A DNA stretch of 64,000 nt from Apostichopus japonicus (Eukaryota; Echinodermata; Holothuroidea; Aspidochirotida; Stichopodidae). The first letter of the stretch is position 1; every line of letters begins with the position of its first letter. The notes beneath the pieces were generated by a model. It had not been told where the DNA came from. It worked only from the letters and a program-made list of their open reading frames with translations, and made no database searches. The position numbers were made by a program, and so were the translations under genes. Of the stretch, positions 41,201 to 53,200 are shown in pieces. Where the stretch lies: contig NC_092568.1 in the NCBI RefSeq assembly GCF_037975245.1, positions 14,781,501-14,845,500 of the forward strand. Reading direction: 5' to 3'.

Positions 41201-44200
41201 CAACCACATTGTTCTTCCCTATGGTATGTTCCCTATGGTAACTATTTTATAGAGCAGGTTTCAACTGCATTGTTCCTTCCCTATGGTATGTTCCCTATGG
41301 TAACTATTTTATTGTGCAGGTTTCAACTGCATTGTTCCTTCCCTATCGAATGTTCCCTATGGTAACTATTTGATAGTGCAGGTTTCATCTGCATTGTTCT
41401 TCCCTATGGTATGTTCCCTATGGTAACTTAAGTGCAGGTTTCAACCACATTGTTCTTCCCTATGGTATGTTCCCTATGGTAACTATTTTATAGTGCAGGT
41501 TTCAACTGCATTGTTTCTTCCCTATGGTATGTTCCCTATGGTAACTATTTTATAGTGCAGGTTTCATCTGCATTGTTCTTCCCTATGGTATGTTCCCTAT
41601 GGTAACTTAAGTGCAGGTTTCAACCACATTGTTCTTCCCTATGGTATGTTCCCTATGGTAACTATTTTATAGAGCAGGTTTCAACTGCATTGTTCCTTCC
41701 CTATGGTATGTTCCCTATGGTAACTATTTTATAGTGCAGGTTTCATCTGCATTGTTCTTCCCTATGGTATGTTCCCTATGGTAACTTAAGTGCAGGTTTC
41801 AACCACATTGTTCTTCCCTATGGTATGTTCCCTATGGTAACTATTTAATAGTGCAGGTTTCAACTGCATTGTTTCTTCCCTATGGTATGTTCCCTATGGT
41901 AACTCTTTTATAGTGCAGGTTTCATCTGCATTGTTCTTCCCTATGGTATGTTCCCTATGGTAACTTAAGTGCAGGTTTCAACCACATTGTTCTTCCCTAT
42001 GGTATGTTCCCTATGGTAACTATTTTATAGTGCAGGTTTCAACTGCATTGTTTCTTCCCTATGGTATGTTCCCTATGGTAACTATTTTATATTGCAGGTT
42101 TCATCTGCATTGTTCTTCCCTATGGTATGTTCCCTATGGTAACTTAAGTGCAGGTTTCAACCACATTGTTCTTCCCTATGGTATGTTCCCTATGGTAACT
42201 ATTTTATAGAGCAGGTTTCAACTGCATTGTTCCTTCCCTATGGTATGTTCCCTATGGTAACTATTTTATTGTGCAGGTTTCAACTGCATTGTTCCTTCCC
42301 TATCGAATGTTCCCTATGGTAACTATTCTACAGTGCAGGTTTCAACGGCATTGCTCCTCCCCTTCAATAGTGACTATTGATTTCCTGAAATGGATTTGGA
42401 GAGAAAAAGAGGTTATCTGTCAGAAAATCTAACAGAGATTCTAATTGGTTGAAATTTGATGTTGGCAAATCAGGAGTTCGTTTAGATTGCTTCAAGTGAA
42501 TCATTTCAAATCACTCATTGTAGCAGATTCATAACACTATAACAATGCAGTGTGTGTACGACTCCAAAGGTTTTACACTCAGCAGCTATGACTCATAGAT
42601 CAAACTGATAACTTGAATGATTCAGTAAACCCCATAGCAAACAATAGGTACCTTCTAAATACTAACAAATTTTTGGAATTCTCATAGTTATAAGGTTTTC
42701 AGGCTTTCACCTATGTTCACCTTTGACCTCTACAAAAACCTGAAGGAATTTTGTACTCACTAAGGTGGAAAGACATACAAAATTCAAGCTTTTGCAGTTC
42801 CGGTATTTACAAGGTTTTCAGCCTTTCATCTCTGTTGACTGATATTAAATGACTTTTGACCTCCACAAAAACAATAAGGTTCTCGATGTCACTAAAGTGG
42901 ATCCAGGATTAAGTGTGAACTTGATCCAAGCTTAACTAAGTCCTGGAGTGATCATGTTTACAAGGCCTTTTAAACTTTAATATCTGGTGACCTGAATGAT
43001 CTTGGTACTGCCACAGACATACAACAAACTCTGTACTTACTAAAGTGTTATGTTAGGAATTTACATGGTTGGTAGATTTTCAGGTTTTGACCTCTGTTGA
43101 CCTCAAATGAACCTTGACATCCACTCATTCAATGGGATTGTTGCATTCACATAGGAGAATCTATATTTACAATGAAGGGAGTTTTAGCTATACTTGAGCT
43201 TGATGGACTGTTTCATGCTCATTCAAGTTATCATTAAACATATCATGCTATTGTGTTTACAAACCACAGTATTACACGCATGCACACTTACTACACCATC
43301 ACATAGATTCCTTACCCATTCTGCAAAGATTTTGACGACTATCTGAGCGGAGCGCCACCATCGGTTGGCGCGGAGCGTACAAGAAAATTTTTGGTTTTAC
43401 AAACCCCCCAGATGGCCGGAAACGGTCCTTCCCGAGTGTTTATTCTGGTTCCCTGGCCTCATACTAACTTGAGACACCTCATTCAATATCACTTTTAAAA
43501 CCAAAAACAAACAAGTTAAAATAGTACACAAGTAATGCAATACTACATAATGTATTTAAAATTTGCAAGGTATGTGTACAGAGTAGTCTTACTTTCAACT
43601 TCTGATACTTGTAGATACAAAGAGAGGCCAGAATTGTCTTCGATACGACTGTAACTAGTAAATGTTTAAGTTAGCCTAATAAGAGAAGGCGAGAGCTATC
43701 CGACGATTGCCATCTAATGCAAATTTCTTCAGCACAGCATCAACGTCAATTGCAAAGTCTCTGTGGATGTCAGTGGCGTAGCCAGGATTTTTTAAGTAAG
43801 TGCGCTGGGGGGGGGGGCTTGACCATTTCCTGGGAGGGGCGTCTTGTTACTATCTAAGCGGAGCGCCACCATCTGTTGGCGCGCAGCGTACCTCAATTTT
43901 TTTAGCTAAAAGGCCTCCTAGATCGTCGGAAATGACACTTCCCAAGCCTTGTAAGCAGGTGCGTCAATCCGATTTGAAACGTGGGGGAGTGGGGACGTAA
44001 TTGATTCGAGTATTCCGGCCGCAAGTACTATCTAAGCGGAGCGCCACCATCGGTCGGCGCGCAGCGTACCAAGAAAATTTCAGATTTCAACATCTGCCAG
44101 ATCGCTGGAGATGGTACTTGCCAGGCTGGATAGCAGCCATCTAGATGCGTGATTTCGGGAGAAAATTACAAATTCGTCACTCAGGAAATCTGCAATAAAA

Positions 44201-47200
44201 GTTCATGAGGCCTTAATTTTTGGTGGATTATTTCTGGTATTAGCGATTCCAATGGACATCAACATTAGAACCCAGTGCAAGTTGACAAATGATGTGGCGA
44301 ACGGGAAACCCCAGCCCCATTTTGCCCTATGTTTCAGGATAGAAAACCCTAACTTGTTCAAACCCATGACAACTAACAATCTGTGAATAAATTTACTTCG
44401 AAATGGGCACATTATATTGCACCAAGTCGGTCAATGAATGACCCCAGGGCCTCAGATATAGCCTAGCCTATAGGAACCATGCCACAAAATGTCCCCGGAC
44501 ATACTATAGGAGAAAGGAAGCTATCCGCCGCCGACTGCATGTGCGACTGCGGTCGAAGGGTTGTTCATGAGTGGTCATCAAGGAGATTCGAGACCATTCA
44601 GACCAATGATATATTTTCCGCACATGTAATTTTTTTTCGACACCCAAAATCCCAGTGGGAGTGCAACCACGACTAGGGGCTACAAGCTTTCATGGGGCTG
44701 TTGCCCCCACGCCCCCCCCCCCTTGCCTACGCCACTGGTGGATTTGCATGAGTGCCAAACCGCTGAGTCTCTCTTCATTCATTGTAGAACGCATGTAGTT
44801 TTATATTCTGTGCATTGAAAGACCTTTCAGCAGTTGCCGAAGCTATTGGCATGGTTAATCATGGTTAGTCTTAACTAGATGTTAAGAAACTGGCAAGATC
44901 GGATTCTAGTCTTTTTGGTGGGTAGAGTGTTGAATGAAACGGCACGCGATAGAAATGACAGCCTAGATGACAGAAGAATAGGTCACCTAATTTAGCCATA
45001 TTCTTGCTACATTCATTTCAATAGTTTTTCCTGTCTAGACTCTTAAACTCGTCCAGCAAGCTTATGGATTTGAATTATGGGTGTTTTAAAAAAAATATAA
45101 CTTAGCCCAAAAAATTGTAGGTCTGGGCCTACAGTGCTACATACTGGCTAGGCCCTGTAGGCCCGGGCCTTCAGTGCTACATACTGGCTACGCCCCTGGG
45201 AGTATCAGGTTCCATGGAAACTGTCATAATTCCAATGTTACTAGCTTTCAACCTGGCAATCTCCCTTACATAAAAGAAACACTAATACGGTGCCTCATTA
45301 TACAAAATTCTGCAGACACATTAATCACTGAAGTAATGAAATAGATTGATGACAAAGTGTGGATAAACTTTGGTCCTAACTTCTTCAAACCATTTTGCTG
45401 AAGCATCTGATCAACTGCATGAAAGGAACAACTGCTCAAGTTCATTCAGTTCAAATCAATGCTGATGTTAATAACAAACCTTAAATAATGTCAAAGTTGG
45501 ATAGAGAGGGGAACATTGAGAACCTTTTACATATATTAGCTATGAATAGTATTACTTATTATTATTTATTATACAAAATTATACAAAAATTTACTTGAGC
45601 TTTACTTTCAAACTCCTCTACAAACAAATATTATACCTTCTTTTATCCAACAGAGAAACACCTGCCACACAGAGAAACACCTGCCACACAGAGAAACACC
45701 TGCCACAAGGGTTAGTTTAGCCAAAATGCAAGTATTAAAGAAATATTATGACAAAAAGCACATGGATATCATTGATTTCAAAATAAATTTATTCATGAAC
45801 ATCCAGTTTTCCTGCAAAATTCTCCCTTTGTGGAAGTCACTTGATTGTTATATTCAAAAGTGTTATATGACAACCCGACACAATGGCTTCCTCTACTTGA
45901 TTTCAGGAACTGAAGCAAAGAATAATGTAAGACTACTTCATATGTTATCAATTTCAAGACTGGTTTGCCAGTCATATTTAAAAAGAATGAATTCTTGAAA
46001 CAAGGATTTTAGATTGACATGTCTATTTTGAAAGTCATACCAACATTCTTGCTGAACCGAATTCTTTTTGGAAATAAACACTTGACCCATTTTCACAATA
46101 TAACTAATTTATGGTTTAAAAACAATTTTATAATATGTAAAGATCTTACTATAAAATGAAGAATAGGATAGTTACCAGATGACCATATATCTTCTTAATA
46201 CTCCTGCCACTGCGTATATCCCATACCCTGATGCTATGATCCATTGATCCAGTGATGATCCTTCTCCGATCAAACATCAAGGTACAAACTGCATCCATAT
46301 GCCCCTATAATGCAAAGCATGGTGACAGCCAAGTTTAAGAATTACTTTAAGTTACAAAGAAAGGTAGAAAATTTCCTTTTGTGCAGTTGCATCTTTGTTA
46401 GTAAACATGTAAGACTTTGAAATGTTTACCCTGTAAAGCGCTTTCTTTGCATGGTAAAAGACAAAGGAACAACCTGGCATGGGCATAAATAATAACATAT
46501 TTTGAATTCAGTTTATGTTACATAAATTAAATTGAGATGTTTGTTTAACTTGTGAAGTTGTTAGTACTGCTGCTAGGAACAGAGTTCATCAAGATGACAA
46601 TGATTATTATTAACAATGAAAAACACTTATTGTCATGCATTAGATTTTATATAAATAATTGCATAGTTTTACTGGAATAAATTAAATGAAACCAAAACAA
46701 TATTAGAATATTGCAGAACTGACAAGATGCTAAGCTGTATCAAAAAGAAAACTTATCTGTGAAATGTTCTAAGTACTCCAAACCCATGCTTTGGTTTGTC
46801 CCTTACCCTGCACAGGACAACAAATATGTGACTACTTACAAATAAATAGCGGAACCGTTACCTGTAATCGGCGTACCCTCTTTATTGGCTTAATACCGTC
46901 AATTCTTTTTGGTAAAGTAACTGAAGCCTCCTGCACCCTTCTCGATGAGCCTGCACTCTGGTTAAGAAAAAGATTATAGTGATGATGCAATCTCGATCCC
47001 AGACAATTGATAACAGAAGGTTTGCACCAATCTTAGATGCACCCATATATGTAAAACAGAGTAGTAGCACCTGAATTATTTCATAAGTTTAGTAAAATAA
47101 CAAACAACAGCAACTGAAGTGTCCCCCACAATGCCAAAAAGATTTTATGAAAACTTTTAATGGATATTTGTGTCAACCAACTGTATAGTAAGAAATTGTC

Positions 47201-50200
47201 AGAGAAAACACAAGGTTGGCAAAAACTCATGAACACTGGCAATTGTAGTTAAAATGATGCAAATATTAGCACCATTTTGCATCTAATCCCTGTTACCAAA
47301 ACAAAACTTTCTCAAAGATGGTTAACCGTCAAACTTTGTGATTCCTCCTGCATTATAATTAAAATTGGTAACAGAGAGTAGAGCCTATATGGTGACATGA
47401 AAAGTCATATTAATGTAAGTGTTAATTAGATGTAAATTCTCAAACTCCTTAAATGGGTGAAAGTTTGGCCTTGCCCCTCACACCACGGGGGCTGGCTATA
47501 TGCCTGCTACCATAAAACAGTGAATTCAAAGAGTTGTGGAATCAGTTATATGCTTTAAATGACCAAGGAGTAAACAGTTTGAGTCTTATTCAGGTTTATT
47601 TAAGCTACAAACTTCAAATCGGTAAAATGATTGTCTCTCATAATTGCATCGTTAAACCAGAGTGAAGACCCCCCTAGTGGTTACTTGCCTCAACAGATTA
47701 TGCAGAACAAGCTTTCAACTAGTTTACTTATTCTGGTATGTCTTTGTAGCATGTTACATCACAGGAATTGGTGCTAACTGGTGCAAATTGATAAACTGAA
47801 TTCAGCTTACTGTCGGTATTTAATGGTCAGAAGGAAATCACCTTTCAATGGTACTTTGCAGATAATCTTTGACTACTGGTCATCATTTTCTGGTCATCTA
47901 TAGATGTAGTTCCGGAAATTGTCACAACATTTTTTTACTGGTAGAAATGGGATGTCCATTCTGGTGGCAGACTTCATGTGTTAACAAATTCTGACAAAAT
48001 TGACAGAGCTGCTATGATCTCGAGGGAGTGAACTGGTACTTCTCTAGAACAATTGGGTCCATTATAATGATCTTGTTGAATGTTTTGTGTTTATACACCT
48101 TCGCCTAAATATGATTTTGAAGAATTTTTGAAGAATTAGTTCCCAAGTAGCAATTCCTGTGATGTAACAAACTGAATTCAGCTTACTGTCGGTATTTAAT
48201 GGTCAGAAGGAAATCACCTTTCAATGGTACTTTGCAGATAATCTTTGACTACTTGGCTAGCTGAAATTAGCTATGATATATTACAGCTCGTATGTACCGT
48301 ATATGGTATGGTGAGAGGGAAATACTACTGAAAGTATGGTTTGGAATACTATTGAAAGTTGATATTTGCAAATAGATTGCAAGTCTAGATTCCATATGCA
48401 TGTTATTTAGTATTTACTACACACTGTGTCCTTTCACATACAGGTGCCCTGCAACCAAGACTGATCTTATCATTACATTTAAGGATGTTGCTAAGTCAGA
48501 AGAAAGTTTGAGTCATTTTTAGGCTACTTTGAATGATCTTCTATGCATATTTTGCCCACTGCCAAGTGATAAAATTTGCCAACACTGACATTAAGTGCAG
48601 CACACATGATGAGGATGAATTTCCAAATATTTTAAAAATATTAAACACTGTGAACCCTTATAACCTTGGTGTAAAATATTCCCTTTTTGAGGTTTCATGT
48701 TCACAATGTTTTCAGGTTCTCATCTCTGTTGACTGCAAATGACATTTGACCTGCATAAAAATATGAGACAATATGTTGTCCATCAAAAGAGTAATTTTCC
48801 GTACACATATAAAAATTGAACAAATTTTGGTCTTTGAGAGATACATATAGTTTTCACATTTTGGCAACTGCTGACCTTAAATAACCTTTGACCTTCACCA
48901 AAGTGCTCATCATAGGGAAGCCATACGTCAAATATGAGATCTTGTGAAGTTTTCTATCTTGAGATATTGTGCCTACAAGGTTTTCAGGGTTTGACCTCTA
49001 ATGACCTTAAATGACCTTGAGGTACACCAAATTGTGTAAAATTCTTACACTATATTAGCCAATCTTACTTTGAATATATGAGCTTCTTTGTTGTTCAGGT
49101 TCTGGTGATACAGCATTTTTGAGATTTTCACATTTTGCCATCTGCTGACCCCAAATGACCTCTGCTCAAAACAATTCTTGTACTAATTATGGAGAAGCCA
49201 CATGCCAAATATGAGGGCTGCAGATGTTACCTACCTTGAGATATTGTGTTTACCAGCTAGGACATCACATACACACACGCACGTGTACACACGCCAACTA
49301 GACTGTATAAACTGCGTAGGCAGGCAAGTAACCTAAAACAAGGAACTATGTGGCTATTAATTGAATAAGGCTTTGTTTACAAGAAACAGGCTTAGATTAA
49401 AAATAAAACAAACCTTGAAATCAATGCTTAACACCACAGAATAACACTGACAAGTGCAATTAAAGTTGCCTGAAAAATATGGAAAGTCTTATCCTTGCAA
49501 TCACCTACCAAGAGATCATGGGCTTGCCCAGGGTCTGGTCTAACATCAAGGGCAAAATCAGCTCTTTTGCTCATGTCCTGCCTTCTCCTTGCTCTTCTAC
49601 CCAGCGCTCCCCATCCTTCTTCTTTAGAGCTGAGGAAAGAGAACATCAAAACATACATTAGCATCAGCAGAGTCAATTGTAATTGTCAAACTCACAAGCT
49701 TTGCACACTGTTCTACTTTGGACCAATTAATGATAGACTTTTAGCTACTTATTAAAGTGATACAATCATAGAATAATTAGATGTTTGCAAAACGAGTATG
49801 AAATTTGATTATTTCAGTTGCAGTAAAGGTTTGGACAAACCAAAGCATACCAGCTTACATGCTAAAACATTACTTGGAAGTTCCTGTATTTACAATAAAT
49901 TGGTTGAAAGAATGAACTGCTTTATATTTCAGACAGTTGTAACTCCAAAAATGAGAGATAAATATAAATAGGAGAGGGTGGGGGTGGGGGGGGGAGAGTG
50001 GTATTGTTTTACGAAAGAATACATTTACAACTTTGCATAATGCAATTGAAAATGCTCCATTTATACTCCTACTACTATTGCAAAGTATGGTAAAGGGTGC
50101 ACCATCCACTGCTGACCATTTTACAGATACATATTTTTTTATTAGGATTCTCTGTACAAAGTTAAACCAAAACGAAAATTCTTGTGATTGCAAATTTTGA

Positions 50201-53200
50201 GAATTTCTTTTGAGTTCCTAGTGAGAAATATTCATGAGGAGCATGAAAATTGGTCCAATTAACTGCTGAAACAACATATAATGCATAACACATAATACCA
50301 TGAATACATAACAACCACTACTTTTTCAAAGGAAGTAACATCTTGTACTTCAAAGGTATAAGATTATGGTCACTACTCCAAATATGTCACATGTACTGTT
50401 CATCAAGTTGATCAGAACTGATCATATAAACGAAGATGTTATAACACTTCAATCAATGCATGACAGAGTATTACATGCATATAAAAGTCAATTCTCTTTA
50501 TCACAAAACTGGTTATATTTCATTAAATCTCAACCATTGAAATATGCAATTTAGTCTTTTTAGCTTTTTAGCTAAATTAAACATGAACAAACTATGACAA
50601 CTATGGTTGTTTTAACAGCATTCAGTCCATTTGAACAATTAGGATATTTTAATCAATACTTGTGATTTGATTCATTATGAAAAATTGAGGGGAGAGGGCT
50701 TGGGAAAAGGGAGAGGGGATGGAGAGGAGGTAACAGGTCTTTCTTATCTGATAATATACCCTTCATCTTGAGGAGTCCCTGCCTCATTTTCATCTTCACC
50801 TTTACCAGTGATAGCATCTATCTGACTCTGTGTGGTTGCCATGAAAGTAACTGGGAGCTCAACTAATGAATGAAAAAATGCACTTAACTCTATTAGACTA
50901 TATCATTATTACTAAAATTATGTCATATTTTACTAGCTTTAAACTATGCTAAAGTCTGGCTACATGTTAATTTTTCGGGAACTTATTCAATTGCTGAATA
51001 CTTAGTTGGTTAATTCTTGACAGCTTGAAAATCTATGATTAAACAAATCACCTGAACTTTCAATACTCAACCACTGAAGTCATAAGTTAAATTTTAAGAT
51101 GACTCTGACATTATAATTACTTTTAAACTTTATCCATATGAGTTAAAAGCTTGATTAACTTGTGGCATGAAGGCCAAGCACTACTTCTACTAATATTTAC
51201 AATGTTTCCAAGTCTCCACACATGACAGGTCAGAGCTTCTGCTAATCAGACCACATGGTTAACATAGCCCTTGTTACATTTAAGAATGTTGTTCCCTATA
51301 CACATACAACGGCAAAATAGATAATGTCCCCAGCTGCCAACAGATGGCAACTAAAAGTTGGTAGGAAGTTTAGAAGAAGGATGCCAGTCAAATAAATTAT
51401 ACTTGTTGGGAGGAAGCGAGAAGCATTCTATGGCAATCACACAAGATAAATATAGATGAAAGACTAATTGATATTCCTAAAATTCAACTTTAGGGTAAGC
51501 ATAATATGCTTTGGCACAAGTAGCACATTTATCGTTGTGAAATCTATAAACATAAAGAGATCTAATAACCCACCCATAATCTGCTTTGGCACAGATAGCA
51601 CATTTATAGTTCTAAATCTATAAACATAAAGAGATCTAATAACCCACCCATAATCTGCTTTGGCACAGGTAGCTCATTTATAGTTCTAAATCTATAAACA
51701 TAAAGAGATCTAATAACCCACCCATAATCTGCTTTGGCACAGGTAGCACATTTATAGTTCTAAATCTATAAACATAAAGAGATCTAATAACCCTCCCATA
51801 ATCTGCTTTGGCATAGATAGCACATTTATAGTTCTAAATCTATAAACATAAAGAGATCTAATAACCCACCCATAATCTGCTTTGGCACAGGTAGCACATT
51901 TATAGTTCTAAATCTATAAACATAAAGAGATCTAATAACCCTCCCATAATCTGCTTTGGCATAGATAGCACATTTATAGTTCTAAATCTATAAACATAAA
52001 GAGATCTAATAACCCACCCATAATCTGCTTTGGCACAGGTAGCACATTTATAGTTCTAAATCTATAAACATAAAGAGATCTAATAACCCACCCATAATCT
52101 GCTTTGGCACAGATAGCACATTTATAGTTGTGAAATCTATAAACATAAAGAGATCTAATAACCCACCAACACCACTGGCTGTTCTCTCTGCTTTCTGTTC
52201 ATCTTGAGGTGGAGGACTGTCTGAACTAGATGAGTCTGGGGTGAAAGCAAAGTACATAAACTAAAGCTTGGATCAAATTTTACAGAATGTCTCAGTTATT
52301 AATTTTTGGAAAAACAGCCGGCTATATTACTTGATAATGCTTCATATGAACTGTTAGTCCAAAGTCAAAATGCTTACAGTACCATTATTGGAACTTTTGC
52401 AGAGCAGATAACAACTGAACTATTCCAGGATAAGAATTTTAGAAACAAGCAGGGACAAATCTGGCAAGTATTTAATGTTCACATTCATAGACACTTTACT
52501 AAAGTAATATAGAAGCTCTAGAATACAGACAGGTTAATGAGCATTAATGACCATGCTTAATAACCTGTCTGTATTCTGTGTGTGTTTTTGTCATTTCTGT
52601 TACTGTTACTTGTCATTCAGTCTTTGAAGAAGATCCTGCTAGGATCGAACATCAGGCCAACTTACTTTTACACATTCTATTTGAACCATTCAGTGATTTC
52701 TCGACTCAACCAACAACCCACTGTAAAAGCATGGCAATCATGTTGCAGTGGAAACCCATACTTTGGAAGTGTGGCTCAATTCCCTATTAGCTGCTAATAT
52801 TTTCAAAAGGAAGAAGCTGGACTAAGTGCTACTTAAAACAAATAGTATTTGAGTGTTCTTAAAAGGCTTGACAAGGTTTAAACCTCTAAATAAGGATGAG
52901 AAAAGTTCAGAGGGGAATTTATTAAGTAAAGGAACTCTTTATGTTAACATCCTGGTGAAAGTTTCATTCAATTCCCACTTTCCATTATCAAGAGAGAATT
53001 ATAAGTTTGTTTTGTATCAAGAGTGAACTTTCCAAAGCAGGTGTGATGTCATAGATCGCATATTGACAAAATGTGTTTTGTTTCTCTTCCTATTTTTCAC
53101 TCATTGCTTTGAGCTTGGGTTGGGTACCATTCCAACCTTCTCTGTACAGAGGTTGTATAGCTTACGTATATTAATACCCAATCAGCAAGAGCGTATTCAT

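Larger units (their letters stand above)
19898..46175 (-). other. Intron 11 of the F-box/WD40 gene (26.3 kb)
   Basis: Bounded by the CTG|gtaac donor of exon 11 and the caacag acceptor of exon 12. It contains the composite transposon copy B, a hAT-like repeat, a Penelope-like element, two TA microsatellites, the 9.4-kb minisatellite and several GC-rich hAT-like fragments, each listed separately. The stretches 19898-21290, 22330-23170, 23280-24630, 26470-27000 and 27220-30080 show no gene or strong repeat. No exon was recognised inside. Confidence 0.85.
46958..49508 (-). other. Intron 9 of the F-box/WD40 gene
   Basis: 2.55 kb, with an 85-bp duplication (47753-48253) and a copy of the dispersed AGGTCA-type repeat (48640-49270), listed separately. 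Otherwise AT-rich without features. Confidence 0.85.

Noticed and set aside
32914-42358. CRISPR-like array
   Set aside because: There are no unique spacers. Whole units repeat head to tail, as in a eukaryotic minisatellite.
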